A DNA stretch of 44,020 nucleotides. Source: Methanopyri archaeon (GTDB lineage: Archaea > JAADCQ01 > Methanopyri > Methanopyrales > Methanopyraceae). Where the stretch lies: the NCBI GenBank assembly GCA_013154335.1, contig JAADCQ010000080.1, forward strand, positions 1-44,020, read 5' to 3'. The notes below the pieces were generated by a model. The model saw only the letters and a list, made by a program, of their open reading frames with translations. It ran no database searches and was not told the origin of the DNA. A program made the position numbers and the translations under genes. This document shows positions 1-7,536 of this stretch, piece by piece; positions within the stretch are counted from its first letter, which is position 1; every line of letters starts with the position of its first letter.

Positions 1-380
1 ACATCTTCAAGACCGACGCGGTGGCCCAGTACGGTCTACTGATCCCGATACTGGTCAACCCGATCGCCGGTAAGATGATGGACGACAACAAGCTACCGAA
101 CACGGCCGCCATGCTGGCGCTGGGCTCGATGCTGGTGGTGCCGGTGGACATCGCCCTGTACTACGCGTTCGGTGACCAGGTGGCCACCGAGATAGCGCCG
201 GTGTACGGCAGCGCTGAACTGACCTACGCCGGTGCCGCGGCGCTGGCGGTGCCGGTGGTGACGTCGCTGGTGGGTCTGATGGCCGACAAGGGCGTCAAGG
301 CCGTCGAGGCCATCGTGGGCCCGATAGCGAAGGCAGTGGAGTCGCTGTACGCGGCGCTGGGCGAGCTGATCGTCCACTAA
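1..380 (+). CDS. C-terminal part of an unidentified multi-spanning membrane protein (5' truncated by window)
   Basis: The reading frame is already open at the left edge (codons begin at base 3) and ends with TAA at 378-380, so only about 125 C-terminal residues are visible. They contain roughly three hydrophobic stretches: around LLIPILVNPIAG, then AAMLALGSMLVVPVDIALYY, then YAGAAALAVPVVTSLVGLM, followed by an amphipathic Ala/Val/Lys tail. This fits an integral membrane protein. I do not recognise the family from this piece and assign no substrate. A perfect GC-rich hairpin follows the stop directly, so this is probably the last gene of its transcript. Confidence 0.7.
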   Translation, partial: IFKTDAVAQYGLLIPILVNPIAGKMMDDNKLPNTAAMLALGSMLVVPVDIALYYAFGDQVATEIAPVYGSAELTYAGAAALAVPVVTSLVGLMADKGVKAVEAIVGPIAKAVESLYAALGELIVH

Positions 381-384
381 ACCA

Positions 385-404
385 GGGGCCCACCGGTGGG
401 CCCC
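385..404 (+). terminator. GC-rich hairpin after the membrane-protein gene
   Basis: Bases 385-404 form a perfect 20-bp palindrome (arms GGGGCCCACC / GGTGGGCCCC) starting 4 bases after the stop codon. Its location fits an RNA 3'-end or processing hairpin. Archaeal terminators usually rely on T-runs, and only a short one (TTCTTTCCC, 416-424) follows, so a terminator role is inference. Confidence 0.5.
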
Positions 405-426
405 GAACCCTCACGTTCTTTCCCAG

Positions 427-453
427 GTATCGTTACGAGTTTTATAACGATAC
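427..453 (+). promoter_or_regulatory. Inverted repeat enclosing a TATA-like box upstream of ade
   Basis: Arms GTATCGTTA (427-435) and TAACGATAC (445-453) are perfectly complementary 9-mers separated by 9 bases. The TATA-like sequence TTTTATAA (440-447) lies across the loop and right arm. A dimeric repressor bound here would block TBP. The target is presumably ade, although its start at 714 would then leave a leader of over 200 bases. Confidence 0.45.
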
Positions 454-454
454 T

Positions 455-713
455 CGGGATGACGAGCTTGGCCTTCACCGAGGCGTGAGGAGGGCACGAG
501 CTGCGGACCGACATCGTTATGACGCCTTTCCGTCCACGCGGGACACGGCCCGGTCCAACCGACGCGGGCGACGCGGCGTGGGCCGAGGATGACCCCGCGC
601 GGGCTCCGCCGGGCCACAGGTGCGCGGACGAGGGGGCCGACGGGCCCGACCGTGACTCCGCGCGCCTACCTCCCCGCGCTACCTACTTCTCACGCTCACG
701 GAGGGGGTGTCCC
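455..713 (+). other. Long GC-rich leader or unassigned spacer before ade
   Basis: The frame upstream of ade stays open back to an ATG at 519, but the encoded residues are Pro/Arg/Gly/Asp-rich low-complexity and unlike any adenine deaminase N-terminus, so I treat it as non-coding. It could be a structured 5' leader or an unrecognised small RNA. I found no tRNA, RNase P or SRP RNA signature in it. Confidence 0.35.
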
Positions 714-2342
714 TTGAAGGCACTCTCGTGCAGGTTCGTCGACCCTTGGTTCACGGAGATCAAGAAAGGTTACGTGATCCTTAACGGTAGTACCGTGATC
801 GGCGTGACCCGACGAGAGCCGGACGTCGACATCGTGACCGACGTCGAAGGCGTCGTGGCGCCAGGCTACGTGGACGCCCACGTCCACGTGGAAAGCTCCG
901 GTCTAGCCCCTTGGTCCTACGCCGAGATGGTGTCCGAACTTGGAGTCACGTCGGTGGTATGGGACCCCCACGAGGTGGTCAACGTCGCGGGAGACAAAGG
1001 ACTGCGGTGGGCCCTTAGGTGTGCGGAACTCGCGGAACCTTTCAACATGTACGTGGCCCTTCCATCCTGCGTGCCGGCCTTGGGTGAACCGTACGAGACC
1101 TCGGGCGGTGAAGTCGACGAGGATACCGTCGAGAGGTACGCCGCCCACCCTAAGGTCGTGGCGTTGGGCGAGGTGATGGACGTCGGAGGTGTGCTTGAGG
1201 GATCCAAGGAGGACATGATCGACGTGGCGATAAGGTACAACCTAACCGTCGACGGCCACGCTCCCGGCTTGATCGGGGAAGAGGCGGCCCTCTACTTCTC
1301 AAAGGGTCCTGAGACCGATCACGAGGCCTCGATACCGGAGGAGTTCGAAACCAGGCGGGAGCTCGGTGTTTGGACCTTCGTCCGGGAGGGTTCGTCCTCC
1401 AGGGATCTCGATGCGGCGATAGAGGCCCTGGAGGATCTCGTCGGGGTTTGCCTGGTCACCGACGATCTCCACGCGTCAGACCACGGTGAACGGGGACTGA
1501 CCTACATGGCCGACAGGTTGATGGAAGCGGGTTTCGACCCGTTGGACGTTATGAAAACCGTAACGTTGAATCCGAGCCTGTGCTACGGGTTGAGGGACGG
1601 CAGGTTGATCCCGGGTTCACCCGCCAACCTGGTGTTACTCCCGAGCGATCTATCCACGTTCGAGCCCGAAAAGGTGCTGCTCGGGGGGAGGGACAGGGAG
1701 AACGTGTCGTTTGAAGGGCCCAGGATGGAGCTCCCCGATCCGAGACCCGTTGCCGAGGTCCCTCACGCCCCCGAGGGCGAGTTCCTGGTCAGGTGTGTAA
1801 GGGTGTCGGAAGGTACCCTCAGGACCGAGGAAGTCGTCAGAGAGGTCAGGATAGAAAGGGGCCGGGTGGTCGAGGAAGACGTGGCGTTCCTCGTCGTCAT
1901 GGACAGGTACGGTGAGGGACACGCGTCGTTGGCTTTCGTGGACGGTTTAGAGCTCCTGGATTGCGGCGTCGTCACCACCGTCGCGCACGACTCCCACAAC
2001 GTGGTGGCCGCGTCCAGGGACCTGAGGATGATCGAGCGATGTATCGACATGGTCAGGGAGAGGGGCGGTTGCCAGGGAGTCGTGACCCCGGAGGGGGAGG
2101 AGGTGTACGCGAGGTTGGACGTGGCGGGTCTGATGTACTCGGGCGATAGGGGCGACTTCGTCGAGGCGTACGAGAGGGTCCTTAGGGCGGTGTGGGAGTG
2201 GTCGGGTGTGGATTGGAACCCGTTCGACGCGTTGACCTTCGTGACGCTCCCGGTGATCCCGGAGCTGAGGGTCACGGATAGGGGTCTAGTGAGGGTGGAT
2301 CCTGGGGGTGAGGTCAGGTTCGTCGACGTCTTCGTCTCCTGA
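714..2342 (+). CDS. ade: Adenine deaminase
   Basis: This 542-residue protein deaminates adenine to hypoxanthine in purine salvage. It is an amidohydrolase-fold metalloenzyme of the Ade family. Visible signatures are the metal-binding VDAHVHVESS near residue 50, DPHEVVNV about 35 residues later, DGHAPGL in the middle, TDDLHASD, and the second-domain segment VAHDSHN typical of Ade. The start is TTG at 714, just after the purine-rich GGAGGGGGTG (700-709); this gives the usual family length of about 550, whereas the upstream ATG at 519 adds an implausible 65-residue leader. The last 29 bases overlap the 3' end of the convergent tfrA gene. Confidence 0.93.
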   Translation: MKALSCRFVDPWFTEIKKGYVILNGSTVIGVTRREPDVDIVTDVEGVVAPGYVDAHVHVESSGLAPWSYAEMVSELGVTSVVWDPHEVVNVAGDKGLRWALRCAELAEPFNMYVALPSCVPALGEPYETSGGEVDEDTVERYAAHPKVVALGEVMDVGGVLEGSKEDMIDVAIRYNLTVDGHAPGLIGEEAALYFSKGPETDHEASIPEEFETRRELGVWTFVREGSSSRDLDAAIEALEDLVGVCLVTDDLHASDHGERGLTYMADRLMEAGFDPLDVMKTVTLNPSLCYGLRDGRLIPGSPANLVLLPSDLSTFEPEKVLLGGRDRENVSFEGPRMELPDPRPVAEVPHAPEGEFLVRCVRVSEGTLRTEEVVREVRIERGRVVEEDVAFLVVMDRYGEGHASLAFVDGLELLDCGVVTTVAHDSHNVVAASRDLRMIERCIDMVRERGGCQGVVTPEGEEVYARLDVAGLMYSGDRGDFVEAYERVLRAVWEWSGVDWNPFDALTFVTLPVIPELRVTDRGLVRVDPGGEVRFVDVFVS

Positions 2343-3969
2343 CCGGGATCGTGTCCACGGTGCCGTCCGGGTGGTACACGGTGTGCTTCGGTTCCTCCCA
2401 AGTCTCGGGGTGATCCTTCCTGTAGTGCGCGCCTCGACTCTCGGTCCTGTGGAGCGCGGACGCGGCTACGGCTTCCGCCACGGTGACCATGTTCACGGTC
2501 TCCGCCGCGGTCCTTACGTCGGGGGTGGGTGAGAGACCGTTCCCCTCGATGCGTTCCCTCAGTTCCCTTATCCTCTTGAGCGCGTCACGGAGGCCTTCTC
2601 CGTCCCTCTCGACGCCCACCTCGTTCCACATGACGTCGTGCAGTTCGTCCCTAACCTCCAGGGGATCCTCCTCACCGTCCAGGGTGCGCGTCCATCGATC
2701 CCACAGCTCCTCAACGTCCTTCATCCTCAACCTCGGGGGCTCCGCGGCCTTCGAAGCGATCTCGGCAGCCGTTTCCCCCGCTCTCTTGCCGAACACCTGG
2801 GTGTCGGCGAGCGCGTTTCCACCGAGCCTGTTGGCCCCGTGAACGCCGCCCGTGACCTCACCGCACGCCAGGAGACCTGGGGTATCCGTCCTGCACCTGG
2901 TGTCTATGGGGACGCCGCCCATGAAGTGGTGGGCGGTTGGGGCGACCTCCATGGGTTCCTTCCTGATGTCGACGCCGTACCTCAGGAACTGCTTCAGGGT
3001 GGTTTCCAGCTTGGTTTCTATGACCTCATCGGGTAGGTGACTGACGTCTAGGTAGACCCCGCCGTGCTCGGTTCCCCGGCCCTCCTGGATCTCCCTGTAT
3101 ATGGCGCGAGCGACCACGTCCCTGGTGGACAGTTCCATCCTCTCAGGGTCGTACCTTTTCATGAACCGCTCTCCTTCCGCGTTGTAGAGCCTACCTCCCT
3201 CGCCCCTGACGGCCTCGGTCACCAGGATGCCCCTGGCGCTCTCGGGGTAGACCATGCCCGTGGGGTGGAACTGGACCATCTCCATGTCTATGAGGCGTTG
3301 TCCCGCCCTGAGGGCCATGGCGTAACCGTCGCCGGTCTTGTGCACGGGGTTGGTGGTGACGGGGTACACGTGGCCGGCTCCTCCGGTCGCGAGGATCGTG
3401 ACCTTCGCGGATACGGCCAGCGGTTCCTCGTGGATCACGTCCAGACAGAGCGCGCCGACGACGTGACCCTCCCGCTCGACCAGGTCGAGGGCCATCACGT
3501 TCTCGAGTACGGTGATGTTGTCTTCGGATCGGACGGCGTGCGAGAGCGCGGTCATTATCTCGTGACCCGTCCTGTCGCCGGCGTAACACGTTCTGGGCTT
3601 GGATTGGCCGCCGAAGGGTCTCTGATCGGGGTAGCCGTCCTTTCCGCGTGTGAACACGGCCCCCATGTTCTCCAGCTCGACGAGCCTGTCGGGGGCCTCG
3701 GTGACGAGGGTCTCGACGAGGTCCCTGTCGTTGAGGTACGCGCCTCCCTCGACGGTGTCCCTGTAATGGAGTTCGAAGGAGTCTTCCGGGTCCTTGGTCC
3801 TTATGACGGCGTTGTAACCGCCCTCGGCCATGACTGTGCAGCAGCTTCTGCCGAAGGGACCCTTCGAGACGATCACGACGTGGAGATCGTGTGATGCCGC
3901 TTCCAGGGCCGCTCTCGCGGCGGCTCCACCTCCTCCGAGGACCAACACGTCCGTGGTGAGGGTCTCCAA
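2314..3969 (-). CDS. tfrA: Fumarate reductase (CoM/CoB) flavoprotein subunit A
   Basis: This 551-residue member of the SdhA/FrdA flavoprotein family is best read as thiol:fumarate reductase subunit A, which reduces fumarate with coenzymes M and B in methanogens. It shows the FAD dinucleotide motif LGGGGAAARAA (11-21), HPTGMV, TEAVRGEGG, HHFMGG and the C-terminal FAD signature GANRLGGNALAD. The position where SdhA carries its flavin-linked His (SHTVAAQGG) reads SCCTVMAEGG (42-51), so covalent FAD is not expected, in line with Tfr. The protein ends in seven Arg plus Thr, encoded where the gene overlaps ade. It is the last gene of the long minus-strand run, 16 bases after the NTPase. No tfrB lies nearby. 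Confidence 0.88.
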   Translation of the reverse strand: METLTTDVLVLGGGGAAARAALEAASHDLHVVIVSKGPFGRSCCTVMAEGGYNAVIRTKDPEDSFELHYRDTVEGGAYLNDRDLVETLVTEAPDRLVELENMGAVFTRGKDGYPDQRPFGGQSKPRTCYAGDRTGHEIMTALSHAVRSEDNITVLENVMALDLVEREGHVVGALCLDVIHEEPLAVSAKVTILATGGAGHVYPVTTNPVHKTGDGYAMALRAGQRLIDMEMVQFHPTGMVYPESARGILVTEAVRGEGGRLYNAEGERFMKRYDPERMELSTRDVVARAIYREIQEGRGTEHGGVYLDVSHLPDEVIETKLETTLKQFLRYGVDIRKEPMEVAPTAHHFMGGVPIDTRCRTDTPGLLACGEVTGGVHGANRLGGNALADTQVFGKRAGETAAEIASKAAEPPRLRMKDVEELWDRWTRTLDGEEDPLEVRDELHDVMWNEVGVERDGEGLRDALKRIRELRERIEGNGLSPTPDVRTAAETVNMVTVAEAVAASALHRTESRGAHYRKDHPETWEEPKHTVYHPDGTVDTIPVRRRRRRRT

Positions 3970-3985
3970 CGGGTTCCCCCGTGGC

Positions 3986-4525
3986 TTAGTCCTCGAGCCA
4001 CCCGATCAACCTTTCCATCACGGTATCCGGTAACTCGTCACGGTTGGACTCGGTCACCTCGTACAGGATGACGTCTTCCCTACCTCCCCTGAGCTCGCGG
4101 ACCAAGGGATGGTTGGACCTGGCGTGGACGACGAAGAGACAGGGCGTGTCGTGGTCCGCGGCCTCGCGTACGGCGTCGACGAAGGCCTCGGATTTGAGCT
4201 CCATCGGCCCTACCTCGTCGATGATGACCACGTCCCGGGATTCGAGGGCTTCGAGTATGGATCGCGCCGCGCGTTCGAGGTTCTCGACGAACACGCCGTA
4301 CCTTCCTATCCGGGGCCCGGGATGTCCAACGCGTGCCAGGGGGTACCGGTCGTCGCTGGTCAGGTCTACGATGTCGAAACCGATCCGTCTGCGACCTTCC
4401 CTCACCTCGGGGCAGTAGACGCCTCCGACGGTGTAACCGCGCTCCTCGAGGGCCTCGGCCACCTTGAGGCACACGGTGGTCTTTCCGATCCCGGGTCTTC
4501 CGGTGAGGGATATGTTGTGGGGCAG
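3986..4525 (-). CDS. Nucleoside-triphosphatase of the THEP1 family (probable CTG start)
   Basis: A P-loop NTPase related to THEP1, a family that hydrolyses nucleoside tri- and diphosphates; the cellular role is unclear. The Walker A motif GRPGIGKTT lies upstream of the first GTG (4474), so that GTG cannot be the start. Between an in-frame TAG inside rpl10 (about 4730) and Walker A I find no ATG, GTG or TTG. The best start is CTG at 4525, giving LPHNISLTGRPGIGKTT, with a GGGGAGGG Shine-Dalgarno about 10 bases upstream. The Walker B-like VVIIDEVGPMELKS follows mid-protein. About 179 residues, normal for the family. The gene sits between rpl10 and tfrA. Confidence 0.85.
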   Translation of the reverse strand: MPHNISLTGRPGIGKTTVCLKVAEALEERGYTVGGVYCPEVREGRRRIGFDIVDLTSDDRYPLARVGHPGPRIGRYGVFVENLERAARSILEALESRDVVIIDEVGPMELKSEAFVDAVREAADHDTPCLFVVHARSNHPLVRELRGGREDVILYEVTESNRDELPDTVMERLIGWLED

Positions 4526-4541
4526 GGCGCGTACCCTCCCC

Positions 4542-5615
4542 TCAGCCGAAGAGGGCTCCGAGGCCCGCGGCGGCTTCTTCTTCCTCTTCCTTCTCCTCTT
4601 CTTCCTCCTCTTCCTCTTCCTCGGCCTCTTCCTCCTCCTTCTTCTCCTCCTCGGCGGCCTTCGCGGCGGCGGCCGCTCCCCGGACCAGCTCCAGCGTTTC
4701 CTCGTCCAGGGCCTCCTCGTCCACCTCGGCTATGGCGGAGGCGAGACTTAGAGCCTCTCCGTGGGCCTTGGCCAGCAGGGTCTCCGCGACGGTTTCCTCG
4801 GCCACGGGCACGCAGGCGTTCACGGCCAGGTTGAAGGCCTCGAAGTGGGCTTTCGTGACGAGTACGTCCGCGATGTCCGCCACCGGGATGCCCGCGTTCA
4901 CGGCCAGGTTGAACGCGTGCGACGCGGCTTCCTTCACCATCTCCTCGTACTCTTCCACGTCCAGGTGCAGGTCTTCGGCCTCGAATAGCGTGCCCTCGGC
5001 GACTATCGCCACGATCTCGACTCCGACCTCCATGGGTTCGATCTCGAGCTTCTTGAGGATCTCCGCCGTTTTCTCGTCGATCACCTCGCCCTCCTCGACT
5101 ATCACGGTGTCCTGCGTCACGACGACCTTACCGTCCTGGATCTGTGCCGGGATTCCCGCCTCCTGCAGCTCGCTCAGGATCGGACCGGGTTCGAAGGGGG
5201 TCGGTCCTTCGGGTACGATGATGTCCTCGGGGGCGACGTCGCCCGGCTTGGCCGGGGCGGAGGCCTTGCTCTCCTCGAGTATCTTGTAGAGTCTGAACGG
5301 GTCGACGTCGGTGAGGATGAACCCGACGGGTCCTTCGATGTAATCCAGGAGGGGTTCGAGTTCGGGCCTCTCGTCGATTACCTCTTCGAGGGCTATGCGC
5401 ATGAGGGTGTTCCTGGAGACCCTGATGATGGTGTCGTGTTCCCTCAGCTTCGCCCTTATCTCCTGCATCTGGGGGGCGGGGATTCCCTCTATGTCGACGA
5501 GGCCGACGTTCTCGTACTCCTTGAGGAGTTCCTTCAGCTCCTCGACTTCCCTCCTCTTCCACTCCGCGACCTTGGGTTCGTACCCGGCGGGGCCGGTCTC
5601 GGTCTCGACGGTCAA
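4542..5615 (-). CDS. rpl10: Large-subunit ribosomal protein L10 (archaeal P0)
   Basis: This is P0, the base of the ribosomal stalk, which binds 23S rRNA and carries L12 dimers. It is 357 residues, normal for archaeal P0. The N-terminal RNA-binding domain is recognisable (IRVSRNTLMRIAL). Near residues 220-300 are repeated helices of the type HAFNLAVNAGIPV and EAFNLAVNACVPV, the known L12-docking spines. The C-terminus is a Glu/Lys run ending AAAGLGALFG, the hydrophobic tail shared with L12. The start is TTG (5613-5615), 13 bases after rpl1. Archaeal operons usually continue with rpl12, but here the THEP1 gene follows instead. Confidence 0.96.
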   Translation of the reverse strand: MTVETETGPAGYEPKVAEWKRREVEELKELLKEYENVGLVDIEGIPAPQMQEIRAKLREHDTIIRVSRNTLMRIALEEVIDERPELEPLLDYIEGPVGFILTDVDPFRLYKILEESKASAPAKPGDVAPEDIIVPEGPTPFEPGPILSELQEAGIPAQIQDGKVVVTQDTVIVEEGEVIDEKTAEILKKLEIEPMEVGVEIVAIVAEGTLFEAEDLHLDVEEYEEMVKEAASHAFNLAVNAGIPVADIADVLVTKAHFEAFNLAVNACVPVAEETVAETLLAKAHGEALSLASAIAEVDEEALDEETLELVRGAAAAAKAAEEEKKEEEEAEEEEEEEEEEKEEEEEAAAGLGALFG

Positions 5616-5628
5616 GGCGGGACCCCCC

Positions 5629-6270
5629 TCAGTAGACCCTGACCGACGGGCCCATGGTGGTACTGATGTAGATGGAGTCTATCTGGCTCCAGCTCTTGTC
5701 GAGTTCGTCGGTGAGTTCTTTGAGGACCCTCATGGCGTTCTCGGCCAGGTGCTCGGGGGGCATGTTCCTGGCGCCTATCACGGTGTGAACGACGGGCTGG
5801 TCCCTGAGCCTGAGTCTGACCGTCCTGTGGGCCCTCTCGATGAACTGCTTGATGTCGGCGTTGGGGGGTACGGGTCTGGCCATCTTACCCCTCGGTCCCA
5901 GCACCGGTCCCAGGACCCTACCGACGTCGGGCATCAGGTCGGCTTGGGCGTAGAAGAAGTCGTGTCTTCGGGCCAGTTTCTTGGCCTCTCTCCTGTTTTC
6001 GGCGAGTTCCTCCAGGTCGTCGGGTCTTATCACGGTGGCCCCGGCTTCCTCCGCCTCCTTGGCCATGGCTCCCTCGGCTATCACGCACACCTTGACGGGT
6101 TTACCCCTACCGTGGGGTAGGACGACGTCCTTGTCGATCCTCTGGGAGGGATCGCTCAGGTCGATACCCGTCAGGTTGATGGACATGTCTACCGACTCCA
6201 GGAACCTTCTCGGAGGGGAGTACTCGACCACCTTCTTGATGGGTTCGATGAGGTCCTCTTTCGTGAGCAA
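5629..6270 (-). CDS. rpl1: Large-subunit ribosomal protein L1
   Basis: L1 (213 residues) forms the mobile L1 stalk next to the ribosomal E site and in other archaea represses its own operon by binding its mRNA. Family signatures visible: DVVLPHGRGKPVKVCVIAEG, FFYAQADLMPDVGRVLGPVLGPRGKMARPVP, and the C-terminal SIYISTTMGPSVRV. The ATG at 6270 is 15 bases after rpl11 and 13 bases separate its stop from rpl10, consistent with one mRNA. Autoregulation is family knowledge; I did not locate a binding site. Confidence 0.97.
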   Translation of the reverse strand: MLTKEDLIEPIKKVVEYSPPRRFLESVDMSINLTGIDLSDPSQRIDKDVVLPHGRGKPVKVCVIAEGAMAKEAEEAGATVIRPDDLEELAENRREAKKLARRHDFFYAQADLMPDVGRVLGPVLGPRGKMARPVPPNADIKQFIERAHRTVRLRLRDQPVVHTVIGARNMPPEHLAENAMRVLKELTDELDKSWSQIDSIYISTTMGPSVRVY

Positions 6271-6285
6271 GGTATTCCCACCCCG

Positions 6286-6786
6286 TTACTCCTCTTCTTC
6301 CTCGAATTTCTCGAATAGATCGTCCCACTTGCCTTCATCGATCTCTTTCTGCACTTCCTTAGGATCCTTACCTTCCACGGTGACTCCCATGCTTCCGCAG
6401 GTTCCTAGGACCTCTTTAGTGGCTGTCTTTAAGTCGTATGACAGCATATCATCGAACTTCATTTTAGCGATTTTAATGGCCTGCTCCATGGATAGATCTC
6501 CAACGACTTCATGCCTAGGCTCGTGAGCTCCTTTCTCTATTCCTAACTCTGACTTTATTATAGCTGATGTCGGTGGAGTACCTACTTTCACCTCGAATTC
6601 TCCGGTGTCGGTATCTACTATTATCTTGACTGGGACCTCCATGCCCTCGAAGTCTTTCGTCTTCCTGTTTATCTCCTCGACGACTTCTTGGATGTTCACG
6701 CCCAGGGGACCCAGGGCGGGGCCGAGGGGTGGACCCGGGTCCGCCTTGCCTCCCTCGACCAGGACCTCGACCTCCTCTTTCGGCAT
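6286..6786 (-). CDS. rpl11: Large-subunit ribosomal protein L11
   Basis: L11 (166 residues) binds the GTPase-associated region of 23S rRNA at the stalk base. The N-terminal signature [20 protein letters not shown] is intact, and the C-terminal domain has the archaeal [20 protein letters not shown] motif. The ATG at 6786 lies a few bases after a purine-rich stretch. Codon use changes inside the gene: the first third is GC-rich like its neighbours, while roughly 6290-6650 drops to about 38-52% G+C per 60-base line, with codons rich in A/T third positions. The reading frame and protein family are unaffected. Confidence 0.97.
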   Translation of the reverse strand: MPKEEVEVLVEGGKADPGPPLGPALGPLGVNIQEVVEEINRKTKDFEGMEVPVKIIVDTDTGEFEVKVGTPPTSAIIKSELGIEKGAHEPRHEVVGDLSMEQAIKIAKMKFDDMLSYDLKTATKEVLGTCGSMGVTVEGKDPKEVQKEIDEGKWDDLFEKFEEEEE

Positions 6787-6832
6787 TTTGGAAACACCCC
6801 TGTTTTAAATGGGCGACGGCGAGGTCGTTTCG

Positions 6833-6840
6833 TTTATAAC
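6833..6840 (-). promoter_or_regulatory. TATA-like box for the rpl11-rpl1-rpl10 segment
   Basis: On the minus strand, GTTATAAAC covers 6833-6840 and overlaps the spt5 stop codon; a second AT-rich site, ATTTAAAAC, covers 6802-6810. The 47-base spt5-rpl11 gap is the only roomy spacer in this operon, suggesting an internal promoter. With TATA at 6833-6840, transcription would start near 6810. Confidence 0.45.
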
Positions 6841-7328
6841 TCTTCCTCTTTCTTCAGGACCCTGATCGAGTCCATTTTTACCGTTACGGGGATGGGCACG
6901 GGGGCCTCCAGCAGCTCCACGGTGATCTCCCTCTTGGACTCGTCGACGCTGACCACCTTCGCCTTCTCCCCGCGGAACGGCCCGGAGAGTATCTCGACGA
7001 CCTCGCCCTCTTGGACCTCGACCTTCTCCGGCTTGGGTGCGAAGAAGTGATCTACCTCTTCGAACTTGATGGGTTTCTCGACTATGCCCCTGGTGTCCGG
7101 GATGTCGTTGATGAGTTCTCGGAGCTCGTCCGTGAGTTCCTCGACCTCGATGATGACGTAGCCCTTGAGCTCGTCCGGGGCCAGGGCGGCTTTGAGTCCC
7201 AGGTCCACTCCCTCTTCCCTCATCCTCTTCCTGGCCCTCATCTCGAGGACGTCCAGGACGGTGCGTTCCCTTCCTGTCATGACCCGGACGGCGTAGAGTT
7301 CCGTGTCGTTCCTTTCCTCCTCGGCCAA
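6834..7328 (-). CDS. spt5: Transcription elongation factor Spt5 (NusG homologue)
   Basis: Archaeal Spt5 (164 residues) binds the RNA polymerase clamp with Spt4 and increases processivity. The N-terminal NGN domain starts at LYAVRVMTGRERTV (about 11-24) and includes the LKGYVIIEVE strand. The C-terminal KOW domain begins near VQEGEVVEILSGPFRGEKAKV. It lies between secE and rpl11, the order found in many euryarchaea and paralleled by bacterial secE-nusG-rplK. The TAA stop overlaps a TATA-like sequence that may drive rpl11. Confidence 0.96.
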   Translation of the reverse strand: MAEEERNDTELYAVRVMTGRERTVLDVLEMRARKRMREEGVDLGLKAALAPDELKGYVIIEVEELTDELRELINDIPDTRGIVEKPIKFEEVDHFFAPKPEKVEVQEGEVVEILSGPFRGEKAKVVSVDESKREITVELLEAPVPIPVTVKMDSIRVLKKEEEL

Positions 7329-7335
7329 CGCTTCA

Positions 7336-7530
7336 TCACCCGTACAGCTGGATCAGCTGTACGATTATCCTGATGATGAACCCCACTCCTCCAACGATGA
7401 GTATACCCATGCCGGCTATCTTGGCGGATTCCAGGTACTCCTCCTTGCTGGGCTTCCTGGCGGCCTTGAGGACGTGCGCGCACATGCGGAGGAACTCGCG
7501 GAGGTCCTCCATCCAGGACAATATCCTCAC
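7336..7530 (-). CDS. secE: Preprotein translocase subunit SecE (Sec61 gamma)
   Basis: This 64-residue protein is the small clamp subunit of the SecYEG/Sec61 channel. It has an amphipathic N-terminal helix, the conserved RKPSKEEY segment before the membrane, and a single transmembrane span [22 protein letters not shown]. Size and organisation match archaeal SecE. It is 6 bases after ftsZ and 7 bases before spt5, so it is surely cotranscribed with them. Confidence 0.94.
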   Translation of the reverse strand: MRILSWMEDLREFLRMCAHVLKAARKPSKEEYLESAKIAGMGILIVGGVGFIIRIIVQLIQLYG

Positions 7531-7536
7531 CCCCGA

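Noticed and set aside
519-713. Extending adenine deaminase upstream to ATG 519
   Set aside because: The added 65 residues are low-complexity Pro/Arg/Gly/Asp and unlike any Ade N-terminus; the TTG at 714 has a good Shine-Dalgarno and gives the family length.
3064-3894. 276-residue open frame on the plus strand inside tfrA
   Set aside because: It is antisense to a clearly conserved gene and encodes Gly/Val/His-rich filler typical of GC-rich shadow frames.
4109-4834. 241-residue plus-strand open frame across the NTPase and rpl10 3' ends
   Set aside because: It reads the complement of the Glu/Lys tail of L10 as Pro/Leu/Arg repeats; no family features.
6286-6650. The AT-rich part of rpl11 as a separate inserted gene or mobile element
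   Set aside because: The reading frame and L11 domain structure run through it without interruption, and no inverted or direct repeats flank it.
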